Shown in pieces: positions 1 to 8,827 of a stretch of 64,000 nt of DNA. Each line of letters starts with the position of its first letter. Position 1 is the first letter of the stretch. The notes beneath the pieces were generated by a model. That model saw nothing but the letters and a program-made list of their open reading frames with translations. It did not search any database and was not told the DNA's origin. The DNA is taken from positions 530,266-594,265 of the forward strand of contig DGQP01000005.1 in assembly GCA_002400415.1 (NCBI GenBank). The letters are read 5' to 3'. Origin of the DNA: Chitinophagaceae bacterium UBA4411. Its GTDB lineage: Bacteria; Bacteroidota; Bacteroidia; Chitinophagales; Chitinophagaceae. A program made the translations under genes and the position numbers.

Positions 1-1
1 G

Positions 2-1144
2 ACCAAGGCTGATTTTGAAGTGAAAGAAAAAGTAAAAGAATTGCTGGCAGGTAAACAGAACCTTACAGATTTGCAAAAAGCAAGACTAATCTATAATTAT
101 ATCGAGGAGAATTTCAGTTACAGCGATGTGCCATTCCTTCACAGTGCATTAACGCCGCAAAAGGCTTCGAGAACATTGCGCACCAGGCTTGGGGATTGCA
201 AAGACCTTTCTACCATGTTTGTGGCCATGTGCCAGGAAGCAGGCCTTAATGCAAATCTTGTATTGGTTGATACAAGAGATAATGGCGATAAGAACCTGGA
301 TCTCCCAACAATCGGGTTCAACCATTGTATTGCACAAGTAAAGGCAGATAATAAAAATTACCTTATTGAACTTACTAATAAATACCTGCCATTCGGATCA
401 ATGGGAACAGAATTGCTGAATGCAAATGGCCTGTTTATCCCTAAAGAAACTGAAACAGCCACTACTGCTTCGCTGGTGAAACTATCCACGCCGTCCCGGC
501 CTCTCAATACAATTGACCGTGCGACTACTGTGACTTTTACCGGGAGTAATGTAACAATGGAGAGGAGAACAAGGCGCTCCGGTTCAGAGGCATCCACAAT
601 CCGTGAAGGGTATAAGGATAAAGGTGATGAAGACAACAGGAAAGATCTTTCAGAATCCCTGGCCAGTGAGTTCAATAAAAAAGTGACACTAAAGGATCTT
701 AAGATCACTCACCTCAATGATCTTTCTGATACGCTTATCTTCCAGAATTCTTTTGTGGTTGAAAATTTCAGCAGCGAACTGGTGGGTATGCAGGTATTCA
801 AACTGCCCTGGTCGGATAGTTATAATTCGCTTGATTTTATTTCTGCTGAGAAAAGGACTTTTCCGTTCAGTTTCTGGAAATTCTCTTCCACACCTTATGA
901 TAAAGAAGTCATGACAATTGTTTTACCAGCCGGAAAGAAACTGGCGGAAATTCCTGCCAATGTTTCTTTCAGCTGCCCGGCTATGAGCTACAGTCTTACA
1001 TTCCAGGTGAAGCCGGATAGGATAATCGCTACGAGGGAAGTGAAGTACCTGAAAGACCAGATGGATCCATCTGAATATGCAGCTTTTAAAGAATTTATTA
1101 CAAAAATGAATGCGGCTGACGGAAAGCAGTATGCGTTCAAATAG
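2..1144 (+). CDS. Transglutaminase-like domain protein (DUF3857-type), 5' end outside window
   Basis: The reading frame is open from the left edge with no stop before the first in-window GTG at 20, so this is the C-terminal part of a longer protein. The papain-like transglutaminase core is visible: a Cys in GDCKDLS about 65 residues in, and a His in FNHC about 40 residues later, as in the Cys-His core of microbial transglutaminase-like proteins. In Bacteroidota such cores usually follow an N-terminal DUF3857 beta-domain, which would lie outside the window. The C-terminal half is beta-rich and has no recognised domain or T9SS signal. These proteins are generally exported; the substrate is unknown. 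The gene ends in a rho-independent terminator and converges with the helicase gene. The family call is fairly secure and the cellular role is not. Confidence 0.75.
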   Translation, partial: TKADFEVKEKVKELLAGKQNLTDLQKARLIYNYIEENFSYSDVPFLHSALTPQKASRTLRTRLGDCKDLSTMFVAMCQEAGLNANLVLVDTRDNGDKNLDLPTIGFNHCIAQVKADNKNYLIELTNKYLPFGSMGTELLNANGLFIPKETETATTASLVKLSTPSRPLNTIDRATTVTFTGSNVTMERRTRRSGSEASTIREGYKDKGDEDNRKDLSESLASEFNKKVTLKDLKITHLNDLSDTLIFQNSFVVENFSSELVGMQVFKLPWSDSYNSLDFISAEKRTFPFSFWKFSSTPYDKEVMTIVLPAGKKLAEIPANVSFSCPAMSYSLTFQVKPDRIIATREVKYLKDQMDPSEYAAFKEFITKMNAADGKQYAFK

Positions 1145-1167
1145 AACAGAGAGCCCGGTAATTTATA

Positions 1168-1199
1168 AAAGGCAGGCTTTGGGGTCTGCCTTTATTTTT
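1168..1199 (+). terminator. Rho-independent terminator of the transglutaminase-like gene
   Basis: The 8-bp stem AAAGGCAG (1168-1175) / CTGCCTTT (1186-1193) has a 10-nt loop and is followed by ATTTTTC. It overlaps the stop codon of the convergent helicase gene, so the two genes share almost no intergenic space. Confidence 0.75.
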
Positions 1200-3660
1200 C
1201 TAACTGCGCTTGCATTTTTCGAACCCTGTCTTCCAGTTTTTCGGATGAAAGGTCTTCCCGCATGCTGTCTACCTTGATAGGGAAACAGAAAGGGGTTAAT
1301 TGTCCCGGAAAGGTGAGGACAATCTTTGAATGCTGTATTCGTTGCAGCATATCCCGCAGGCGGGCTTCTTCCATTTGCTGATCAAGTACTTCCTGGTAAG
1401 CTTGTCGTAGTAATAAATTGCCGGGTTCATATTCTGCAAAAACTTTAAACAGGAGAGAGGCAGATGATTGAAGGTGCCGGGCTTTTTTATGCTCTCCCGG
1501 GTATCCCTGGAAGATCAAGCCGCCAATCACGGCAATATCCCTGAATTTTCGCTTGGCCATTTCGGTTGAGTTGACACTCCGTTGAATATCTTCAAATAAA
1601 TTATCCGGCGAAAACAATTCGTATACATTAGTATCATCTACCGGGATCGGTTGATCGCTTAGTAATTCGAACCCATAATCATTCATGGCAAATGAGAAAG
1701 TAATAGGCCTGATACGGCTGATGCGAAAGGCCAGTATAGCCGCCATTGCTTCATGTACTAACCTTCCTTCAAACGGGTAAACAAATAAGTGAAATCCGTC
1801 TTTTGTTTCAATTTGCTCGATCAGCAGCTCATTAGCGTTTGGAACATGCGATAAATCTTCCTGCAGGTCAAATAATGGTTGTAATACTCCCAGTTCCGGC
1901 TCTCTCTTCACTTTCCCTTTCTGAAAAGCTTCATTAAACGATTCCCTCAGTTTTTTTCCCAGGTTGGCGCTCAGAGGCATTCTTCCTCCTACCCAACTGG
2001 GGATATTAGATTTTTTAGCCGTAGATTTCTTCACTAATACTGTCATGTCCTTAATCATGACCAGTTCAAGTGTTCTTCCTGCAAGGGTAAATACATCACC
2101 CGGTTCCAGGCGGGAGATAAAATACTCTTCAATGACACCGATATATCCGCCGGAGAAGAATTTTACTTTCAGCATGGCATCGCTGACGATGGTGCCGATA
2201 TGCAAACGGTGCCGCATGGCCATACGGCGGCTGAGTATCCTGTAACGGCCATCAGTGATTTCTACTTTTTTATATTCATCATATTGTTGTAAGGCAGTTC
2301 CCCCTTCTGTAATATGCTGCAGCAGCTTTTCAAACTCTTCACGGGTGATATCAGCATAACAATACGTTGATTTTATTTCTTCAAATAATTCATCAGGTGT
2401 AAAACCTTCCGAAATGGCCAGCGTGCAGCAGTATTGGATCAGTACATCAAAGCATAACAGCATCGGGACCCTGCTTTCTATCAGTTGTTCCTTAATCGCT
2501 GTTTTTAAAGCGTCTGCTTCCACCAGTTCTAAAGAATGTGTCGGAAGAAAATAGATCTTGCTTATTTCATCAGGACTATGGCCGCTTCTCCCGGCTCGTT
2601 GCAGAAATCTTGCCACACCTTTTGGAGAACCGACCTGTATCACGGTTTCAACAGGGCGGAAATCAACACCAAGATCCAATGAAGCGGTGCAAACAACCGC
2701 TTTCAGTTTCCCGGTATGCAGGTTATCTTCCACCCATGTTCTTAACTCCCGGTCAATGGAGCCATGATGCAATGCAATAGCACCTGACAGTTCGGGAGCT
2801 GCAGTAAGCAGGGCCTGGTACCACATTTCACTCATACCCCTTGTATTAATGAAAATGAGTGTTGTCCGGCTATTATTAATAATAGGAATTACTTTATTCA
2901 CCAGTTTGATACCCAAATGACCGGCCCAGGGATACTTTTCAATTTCATCCGGGATTACAGATTCGACTTCGGTAGCTTTTCGCATGTCAGCTTTAATAAT
3001 TACCCCTTGTATTTTCAAAGATGAGAGGAGTACTTCTTTGGCTTCTTCCAAATTTCCAATGGTGGCGCTGATTCCCCAAATGGCTGCTGTTTTATTTTTA
3101 GCACAGTTAATAATTCTCGAAACCGCTAACTCTGTTTGAACACCTCTTTTACTTCCTAATAGTTCATGCCATTCATCAACAGCAATAAGTTGTAATGTTT
3201 TAAATATGTCAGGATAGCCTTTTTGTGCTAATAACAAATGCAGGCTTTCCGGCGTAATGATTAATACTTCCGGCATTTGTCTTTTTTGCCGGGCTCTTTC
3301 ATTTATATCCGTATCGCCATTCCTGATACCGATTTTCCACTGCATACCCAGTTCGCTGATCACTTCTTCCATCGCCCTCCCAATATCTTTTGCCAGGGCT
3401 CTCAGCGGTGTGATCCACAACAGCCGGAGACCATTGTTTTTTTTGGTTTTATAATTTCCGGGATGCTGGTCAATGAAGTCAATCACTGCACCCAGAAAGA
3501 CGGAGTATGTTTTGCCACAACCCGTAGGCGCATTAACAAGGCCGCTTTCCTTATTAATAATATGCTGCCAGGCTTTTTCCTGGAAGGAGAAAGGGCTGCG
3601 GCCTTTCGATGAAAGCCACTCACTGATGATCGTATATCCTCTGGAAGATCGTAGTTGCAC
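1192..3660 (-). CDS. Lhr-type, ligase-associated DEXH-box DNA helicase
   Basis: The 822-residue protein is a superfamily 2 helicase of the Lhr group. Motif I is APTGCGKT (44-51), motif II DEWH (162-165), motif III SATIGN (199-203), and motif VI QRAGRSGH lies near residue 350. The C-terminal half carries the conserved block with FVYPFEGRLVHEA and FAMNDYGFELL, typical of the ligase-associated DNA damage response DEXH helicases. Family knowledge: these unwind DNA and are normally encoded with an ATP-dependent ligase, an exonuclease and a metallophosphoesterase; none of those is in this window. The start is GTG at 3660; no ATG exists between it and the upstream stop, and the protein then begins just before the usual ISEWLSSKG...PFSFQ region. 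It follows the periplasmic binding protein gene by 49 bp on the same strand, so cotranscription with guaA is likely. Confidence 0.9.
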   Translation of the reverse strand: MQLRSSRGYTIISEWLSSKGRSPFSFQEKAWQHIINKESGLVNAPTGCGKTYSVFLGAVIDFIDQHPGNYKTKKNNGLRLLWITPLRALAKDIGRAMEEVISELGMQWKIGIRNGDTDINERARQKRQMPEVLIITPESLHLLLAQKGYPDIFKTLQLIAVDEWHELLGSKRGVQTELAVSRIINCAKNKTAAIWGISATIGNLEEAKEVLLSSLKIQGVIIKADMRKATEVESVIPDEIEKYPWAGHLGIKLVNKVIPIINNSRTTLIFINTRGMSEMWYQALLTAAPELSGAIALHHGSIDRELRTWVEDNLHTGKLKAVVCTASLDLGVDFRPVETVIQVGSPKGVARFLQRAGRSGHSPDEISKIYFLPTHSLELVEADALKTAIKEQLIESRVPMLLCFDVLIQYCCTLAISEGFTPDELFEEIKSTYCYADITREEFEKLLQHITEGGTALQQYDEYKKVEITDGRYRILSRRMAMRHRLHIGTIVSDAMLKVKFFSGGYIGVIEEYFISRLEPGDVFTLAGRTLELVMIKDMTVLVKKSTAKKSNIPSWVGGRMPLSANLGKKLRESFNEAFQKGKVKREPELGVLQPLFDLQEDLSHVPNANELLIEQIETKDGFHLFVYPFEGRLVHEAMAAILAFRISRIRPITFSFAMNDYGFELLSDQPIPVDDTNVYELFSPDNLFEDIQRSVNSTEMAKRKFRDIAVIGGLIFQGYPGEHKKARHLQSSASLLFKVFAEYEPGNLLLRQAYQEVLDQQMEEARLRDMLQRIQHSKIVLTFPGQLTPFCFPIKVDSMREDLSSEKLEDRVRKMQAQLEK

Positions 3661-3709
3661 AGCTGTAATAGTTTCTAAAGTTACAGAACAGCTGTCTTAA
3701 CCGGAGCAC

Positions 3710-4882
3710 TTAGTTAACTGATTTGATAGTCCCGCTTTGCCATTTCAGGAAATACAATTTCTTATTCTCGAAATAATCAAGTGTCATACCGGGACCGCCA
3801 AGGGATGGCTGGATGTCAAAATCGGTAAACACTTTATGCTGTTTATTGCCGAGATTGGAAGAAAGGTCTTTTCCATATTGCTCCAGCAGTTTGGCATATT
3901 TCCAGGTGACTTCGTAGCCGCGAAAGACCATATCGCTGGGCCGCGCATACATCACAGTATTAAAATAGTTAGTGATGCCGGCGCTTACTTTATCAGTTTT
4001 TGCATTATAAAAAGGCGTACTGTAAATAATTTCAAGGTCCTTGTATTCTGGCTTTGTAAAATCTTTGATGGCGTCCCAGGTGGGCATTCCCATTACGGTA
4101 ACCGGGTATTGTTTTCTTATGGAAGCCAGTTGCAGCGACAATCTTTTCCCGAAATTATCGTTCAGGCTGCCGGCGATGCAAAGTGTATGACGGTTACTAT
4201 CCAGTTGTGCTTTCAAATGGGTAACGGTGAAACTATCGGGAAGATCAACATATTTTAACTTCAGGGGAACTGACATAGTGCTTTTGCCATAGTCGTCGAA
4301 TATCTTTTTGATCATATCCTCAGCCTGTCCTTTTCTCCTGAACACGATCACCGGGTTGGTGGCGTAATTCTTTTGTACGTATTTATAGATGCCTTCACAC
4401 TGTGTTTTTAACGTAGAGTTCAGCATCACAAAAAAGGGATTGCCCCTGATGCCGGCATCACTCGGGAAATTGGGGTTGATGACCGGGATATTCCTTTTAA
4501 GACCTGCTTCAGCAAAAAGACGTACATCACTGCCGCTGCAATGAGCAATGATCAGCCCGACATCATTCATTTCAGGTTTTTCTAATTGCTCTGCTACTGT
4601 TTCAACAGAAGATTTTGTATCATACACAAAGACTTCCAGCTGGACGCCTTCTTTTTTAAGCGAATCCAGTGCTAATTGAACTCCTTCATAAAACTCAAGA
4701 CCGGGATTGATAAAAGCCGGAAACTGATTCTTTTCATACCGGTAGTTTTCCATGGCATCAAAAGCTGAATCAAGGTACAGGGGCGCAAAGACGGCGATCT
4801 TATGCCTGCCACTTCCGTTCTGCGCAATAATGCCAGTTGAAAAACAAACAGAGATAAGGAGTAAAAAAGCAATCTTCTTCAT
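3710..4882 (-). CDS. Exported ABC-type (branched-chain amino acid-like) substrate-binding protein
   Basis: The ATG at 4882 gives a 390-residue protein with a clear signal peptide, MKKIAFLLLISVCFSTGIIAQ; an in-frame start 12 codons further upstream would lie inside the guaA stop region and lacks this fit. The mature protein has a type I periplasmic-binding fold: IAVFAPLYLDSAFDAME, GLEFYEGVQLALDSLKKEGV (about 70-90) and a later region resembling amino-acid or amide receptors (peripla_BP_6 class). No permease or ATPase gene is nearby, so it may act as a stand-alone sensor or binding protein; the ligand is unknown. It lies 26 bp downstream of guaA and upstream of the helicase on the same strand. 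The fold call is good and the transport role is inference. Confidence 0.75.
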   Translation of the reverse strand: MKKIAFLLLISVCFSTGIIAQNGSGRHKIAVFAPLYLDSAFDAMENYRYEKNQFPAFINPGLEFYEGVQLALDSLKKEGVQLEVFVYDTKSSVETVAEQLEKPEMNDVGLIIAHCSGSDVRLFAEAGLKRNIPVINPNFPSDAGIRGNPFFVMLNSTLKTQCEGIYKYVQKNYATNPVIVFRRKGQAEDMIKKIFDDYGKSTMSVPLKLKYVDLPDSFTVTHLKAQLDSNRHTLCIAGSLNDNFGKRLSLQLASIRKQYPVTVMGMPTWDAIKDFTKPEYKDLEIIYSTPFYNAKTDKVSAGITNYFNTVMYARPSDMVFRGYEVTWKYAKLLEQYGKDLSSNLGNKQHKVFTDFDIQPSLGGPGMTLDYFENKKLYFLKWQSGTIKSVN

Positions 4883-4908
4883 ACTAAAGGTTAAGGTCAA
4901 AGTCGGGC

Positions 4909-6444
4909 TTATTCCCATTCGATGGTAGCCGGTGGTTTACTGCTGATGTCATATACCACCCGGTTGATACCTCTTACATTATTAATGATCTCGTTAGAAA
5001 TATTCGCCAGGAACTCGTAGGGCAGATGAGACCAGTCGGCTGTCATGCCATCCACACTGCTCACAGCCCGGAGGGCAACTGTGAACTCGTAGGTTCTTTC
5101 ATCTCCCATCACGCCCACACTTTTTACCGGCAGTAAGATAGCACCGGCCTGCCATACCGTTGCATACAGGTTGTTATCTTTCAAACCTTTTATATACAGG
5201 TCATCTGCTTCCTGCAACAACTGTACCTTTTCTTCCGTAATCTCACCTAATATCCTGATGGCTAAACCTGGTCCGGGGAAAGGATGACGGTCGATCATTT
5301 CTGACGGAATCCCTAATTCTCTGCCTACTTTTCTCACTTCATCTTTGAACAGGTTGCGGAGTGGCTCCACTAATTCCAGGTGAAGATGATCTGGCAGGCC
5401 GCCTACATTATGATGTGACTTGATGGTAACAGAAGGCCCGTGTACTGAAACACTTTCGATCACGTCCGGGTAGATGGTTCCCTGGCCCAGCAAACCAATA
5501 CCTTCAATTTTTTTTGCTTCTTCCTGGAACACATCGATGAATAAGCTGCCGATCACTTTTCGTTTCGCTTCCGGGTCTGTTTTACCGGCCAGCCTGGTAT
5601 AAAAACGTTCTTTGGCATCAATACCCTTTACATTCAATCCTATTTTAGCGTAGGTATCCAATACATTTTGAAATTCATTTTTGCGTAACACCCCGTTATC
5701 TACAAAAATGCCGAACAGCCTGTCGCCGGTAGCCCGGTGGATCAAAGTAGCAGCAACGGTGGAGTCAACACCGCCACTTAGCGCCATAATCACTTTGCGA
5801 TCACCGATTTGTTTCTTTAATGCTTCAACAGTGTCGGTAATAAAATGGGCTGGTGTCCAATCCTGTGAACAGCCGCATATATTGACCAGGAAACTATGAA
5901 GTACTTTTTTCCCTTCTGTGGAGTGATATACTTCCGGGTGAAACTGTACGCCATACAGGGCTTTGCTGTCAGTTCCATTTTTCTTGAAGGCAGCTACCGG
6001 GATGCTTTCTGTCGTAGCCAGTAATTCAAAACCCTCTGGCAGTTCTTTAATCGTATCACTGTGGCTCATCCATACCTGGCTGGTTGCTGAAACTTCTTTC
6101 AGCAATACATCTTCTTGGGTCCTTTGCAGTATGGCTCGGCCATATTCCCGTTTATTACTTTTCGCCACCAGTCCGCCAAATCGTTTGGCCGTTAACTGGG
6201 CGCCATAGCAAACCCCAAGTACCGGCACTTTTTTGATAAATGCCTGGATATCGGCATCCGGGGCATTTTCTTCATTCACTGAACAGGGTGATCCGGAAAG
6301 GATAATGCCTTTCAGGCCGGGTTCAAACTCAAATGTTTTGTGGAAGGGAATGATTTCGCAGTACACGTTGGCTTCCCGTACAGCCCTGGCTATCAGTTGG
6401 GTATATTGAGAGCCAAAATCAAGGATCAGTATCTTTTCCGTCAT
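4909..6444 (-). CDS. guaA: GMP synthase (glutamine-hydrolysing)
   Basis: This enzyme converts XMP to GMP with ATP and glutamine, the last step of guanine nucleotide synthesis in the cytoplasm. The 511-residue protein is full length. The N-terminal class I glutamine amidotransferase has nucleophile Cys79 in GVCYGAQL and His169/Glu171 in GVQFHPEV. The ATP-pyrophosphatase domain has the PP-loop SGGVDS (223-228). The C-terminal dimerisation domain ends in the conserved PPATIEWE. It is the first gene of a leftward run. The sequence TACCTTCG about 12 nt upstream of the start on the coding strand resembles a degenerate Bacteroidota -7 element, but I am not confident of it. Confidence 0.98.
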   Translation of the reverse strand: MTEKILILDFGSQYTQLIARAVREANVYCEIIPFHKTFEFEPGLKGIILSGSPCSVNEENAPDADIQAFIKKVPVLGVCYGAQLTAKRFGGLVAKSNKREYGRAILQRTQEDVLLKEVSATSQVWMSHSDTIKELPEGFELLATTESIPVAAFKKNGTDSKALYGVQFHPEVYHSTEGKKVLHSFLVNICGCSQDWTPAHFITDTVEALKKQIGDRKVIMALSGGVDSTVAATLIHRATGDRLFGIFVDNGVLRKNEFQNVLDTYAKIGLNVKGIDAKERFYTRLAGKTDPEAKRKVIGSLFIDVFQEEAKKIEGIGLLGQGTIYPDVIESVSVHGPSVTIKSHHNVGGLPDHLHLELVEPLRNLFKDEVRKVGRELGIPSEMIDRHPFPGPGLAIRILGEITEEKVQLLQEADDLYIKGLKDNNLYATVWQAGAILLPVKSVGVMGDERTYEFTVALRAVSSVDGMTADWSHLPYEFLANISNEIINNVRGINRVVYDISSKPPATIEWE

Positions 6445-6626
6445 GGTGCTGCGAAGGTAAAAAAAGGTTTGTAGTTTAAACCGGGTAGTTTAAGCCTGTT
6501 GATGAAGGGTGAATTTTGGTTATTTTAATACGCTTTCGTTTATCTTGTAACCTGTGCAGCCCTTTAGGCGTCAAATCAGCGGAATGCCAATCCTAAAATA
6601 TAATTTCAGCGTTCAAAACAAGACAT

Positions 6627-7346
6627 ATGAAACGGATTTTCCCTTTAGTGATAACAATTTTTTTGCTTAGTTCCTGTCATTATTTCTCCGGCCGGCGCAT
6701 ACATGGGGATGGTAACGTAGTTGAGCAACCCCGTTCTGTCAGCGGATTCAGAAGTATTGATGTGGGTGGGGCAGTAAAAGTGTATGTAAAGCAGGATTCG
6801 TTTTTTTCTGTAAAAGTCAGAATTGATAATAACCTGCAGGAATATATTGATGTGTACAGGCAGGGAGATGTGCTGCATATTCACCAGCGGAATAATACCA
6901 GCCTGGATGCTTCTGAAGGTATAAAAGTATATGTATCGGCTCCTTCTTTTGACGATTTTGACGCATCAGGAGCTTGCGATATAATCAGTGAGGGACGCAT
7001 CAGCTCAGATAGAAGAATAGGTGTGGATGTGAGTGGTGCCAGTAATGCGGACCTGGACATTAAAGCGCCAAAAACAGAAGTGGATGCATCGGGCGCTGCA
7101 ACGATCAAATTGAAAGGAGAAACGAAGGATCTTTCTGTGGATGGTTCCGGCAGCACCGATATCAGTGCCTTTGACCTGCTGACTGAGAATGCAGATGTGC
7201 ATCTTTCCGGAGCCGGTGATGCGGAAATTTTTGCCAGTGTGAAATTGTTTGCAAATATCAGCGGCGCAGCCAGTGTCCGGTATAAAGGAAATGCTTCAGT
7301 TAGTTCGGATATCAGCGGGGCGGGTAGTGTGAAGAAAGTGGACTAA
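6627..7346 (+). CDS. Lipoprotein with DUF2807 / GIN (auto-transporter adhesin head) domain
   Basis: The 239-residue protein starts with a lipoprotein signal peptide, with lipobox LLSSC and Cys17. The rest is the right-handed beta-helix-like DUF2807 (GIN) domain: GFRSIDVGGAVKVYVKQ, then repeated DASGA/DVSGA/DISGA strands such as FDASGACDI, VDVSGASNAD, VDASGAATI, VHLSGAGDAE and NISGAASV. Such proteins are abundant in Bacteroidota and probably sit in the outer membrane or periplasm; no enzymatic role is known. The gene is monocistronic, preceded by about 180 bp without a gene and followed by a strong terminator. Confidence 0.85.
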   Translation: MKRIFPLVITIFLLSSCHYFSGRRIHGDGNVVEQPRSVSGFRSIDVGGAVKVYVKQDSFFSVKVRIDNNLQEYIDVYRQGDVLHIHQRNNTSLDASEGIKVYVSAPSFDDFDASGACDIISEGRISSDRRIGVDVSGASNADLDIKAPKTEVDASGAATIKLKGETKDLSVDGSGSTDISAFDLLTENADVHLSGAGDAEIFASVKLFANISGAASVRYKGNASVSSDISGAGSVKKVD

Positions 7347-7372
7347 GTGATTTTTGCAGAATAATAGTAATG

Positions 7373-7396
7373 AAAGCCCTGCGAGGGGCTTTTTTA
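7373..7396 (+). terminator. Terminator downstream of the DUF2807 gene
   Basis: A 7-bp stem AAAGCCC (7373-7379) / GGGCTTT (7386-7392) has a 6-nt loop and is followed by TTTT. Confidence 0.8.
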
Positions 7397-7465
7397 GTAT
7401 ACCAGCTCAGGATATTGGTTGATTAAAACAAATTCCTGAACTTACAGCAACCAAAAAACCTTCTT

Positions 7466-8827
7466 ATGAGTTCACGCAGGCAATTCCTGAAAGAAACTTC
7501 ACTGGCCACCGGCGGTATTCTGCTGGCTTCCTCTTCCTTCAGTAATTTTTTTATCCCGGTAAAACCGAAAGTCATTATTATCGGGGCCGGTTTTGCCGGG
7601 CTGGCGGCAGCCAAATACCTCCATGAAAAGAAAATTGATTTCATCATCCTTGAAGCGAGAAACAGGATCAGCGGCCGGGTATTTTCTCATACTATTGACG
7701 AAAAAGAGAACCTCGTGATTGAACTGGGAGCAGAATGGGTGGGTAATTCCCATCACCGGTTGCATGATCTTTGTGCTGAACTGGGTTTAACGCTTGAGAA
7801 CAACCAGTTCGAATCACATCTGATCTACCAGGGAAAATATTACAAGAACGGGGAATGGGATTATAGCGAAGGCTGGAAAAAGAAATTCCAGGCCCTGATC
7901 GATAATTACCCGAAACTGACGGAGGCGCAGCAAAAAGCGATAGATAAAAAGGACTGGTGGCGTTACCTGGTCAATAACGGTTGTGAGGGAAGAGACCTGG
8001 ACCTGCGGGAATTATTGGACAGTACCGATTTCGGCGAAACAATCCGCAGTGTATCTGCATTTGCAGCGCTGACAGAATATGCAGAAAGCAGCGAGAAAAA
8101 TGAAATGGACCTGAAAATAAAAGGTGGTAATAGCCTGCTGGCAAAAAGAATTGCGGAACGAATAGGGATGGATAAGATCAAACTGGAACATGCGGTGAAC
8201 CGGGTCGTACAAAACACAAAAGGCGGAGTAAAAGTATATTGTGACAATGGCCAGTCTTTTACGGCCGATAAGATCATTTGCACCGCACCCACTTTCGCCG
8301 TGAAAAAGATCAAATGGGAACCGGGTCTGCCGGCCGACCAGGTCAATGCGATGAATGAATTACAATATGCAAGGATCAACAAAAACCCTTTGCTCTTCAC
8401 CGAAAGATTCTGGAAGGACGAAAGTTTTGATATGGTTACCGACCAGTCGCCACATTATTTTTATCATGCCACCAAAAATCAACAATCAAAGAAAGGTGTG
8501 TTGATCTCCTATACGATCGGGGAAAAAGCAGCGGTGGTGGCCAACCAGACCGATGAATGGAAAGCGGAGATGATCCGGCAGACGCTGCAGCCCCATTTTG
8601 GTGATGTAAAGGCATTGCTGGAAAAGCAAACCAATTATTACTGGGGAAATGACCAGTTCTCGCATGGCGCCTATGCCTTGTATGGAAAGGGGCAGTGGTT
8701 CACAGTCAGGAAAATTTTAAGCCGGTCGCATATTCATACGCATTTTGCTGGTGAGCACCTGGCCGACTGGCAGGGTTTTATGGAAGGAGCAATCAATACA
8801 GGAGAAGATGCTGCGGAGAAAATTTAG
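7466..8827 (+). CDS. FAD-dependent amine oxidase with Tat-type signal
   Basis: The 453-residue protein begins SRRQFLK, a twin-arginine export signal, followed by a Gly/Ala/Ser-rich hydrophobic stretch. The Rossmann FAD site is VIIIGAGFAGLAAAKYL (GAGFAG at 40-45) with Glu63 for the ribose, then the amine-oxidase signature ARNRISGRV. The C-terminal FAD-binding segment is HFAGEHLADWQGFMEGAINTG. This is the flavin monoamine oxidase family, which oxidises primary or polyamine substrates to aldehyde, ammonia and peroxide; the substrate here is unknown. The stop codon overlaps that of the convergent pbpC gene by 4 bp. The family call is strong and the Tat call good. Confidence 0.88.
   Translation: MSSRRQFLKETSLATGGILLASSSFSNFFIPVKPKVIIIGAGFAGLAAAKYLHEKKIDFIILEARNRISGRVFSHTIDEKENLVIELGAEWVGNSHHRLHDLCAELGLTLENNQFESHLIYQGKYYKNGEWDYSEGWKKKFQALIDNYPKLTEAQQKAIDKKDWWRYLVNNGCEGRDLDLRELLDSTDFGETIRSVSAFAALTEYAESSEKNEMDLKIKGGNSLLAKRIAERIGMDKIKLEHAVNRVVQNTKGGVKVYCDNGQSFTADKIICTAPTFAVKKIKWEPGLPADQVNAMNELQYARINKNPLLFTERFWKDESFDMVTDQSPHYFYHATKNQQSKKGVLISYTIGEKAAVVANQTDEWKAEMIRQTLQPHFGDVKALLEKQTNYYWGNDQFSHGAYALYGKGQWFTVRKILSRSHIHTHFAGEHLADWQGFMEGAINTGEDAAEKI

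Noticed and set aside
3737..4258. A 173-codon rightward frame opposite the solute-binding protein gene
   Set aside because: It is antisense to a well-supported gene, with no family features; it reflects the codon pattern of the true strand.
7963..8400. A 145-codon leftward frame opposite the amine oxidase gene
   Set aside because: It is antisense to a conserved FAD enzyme and has no recognisable domain.
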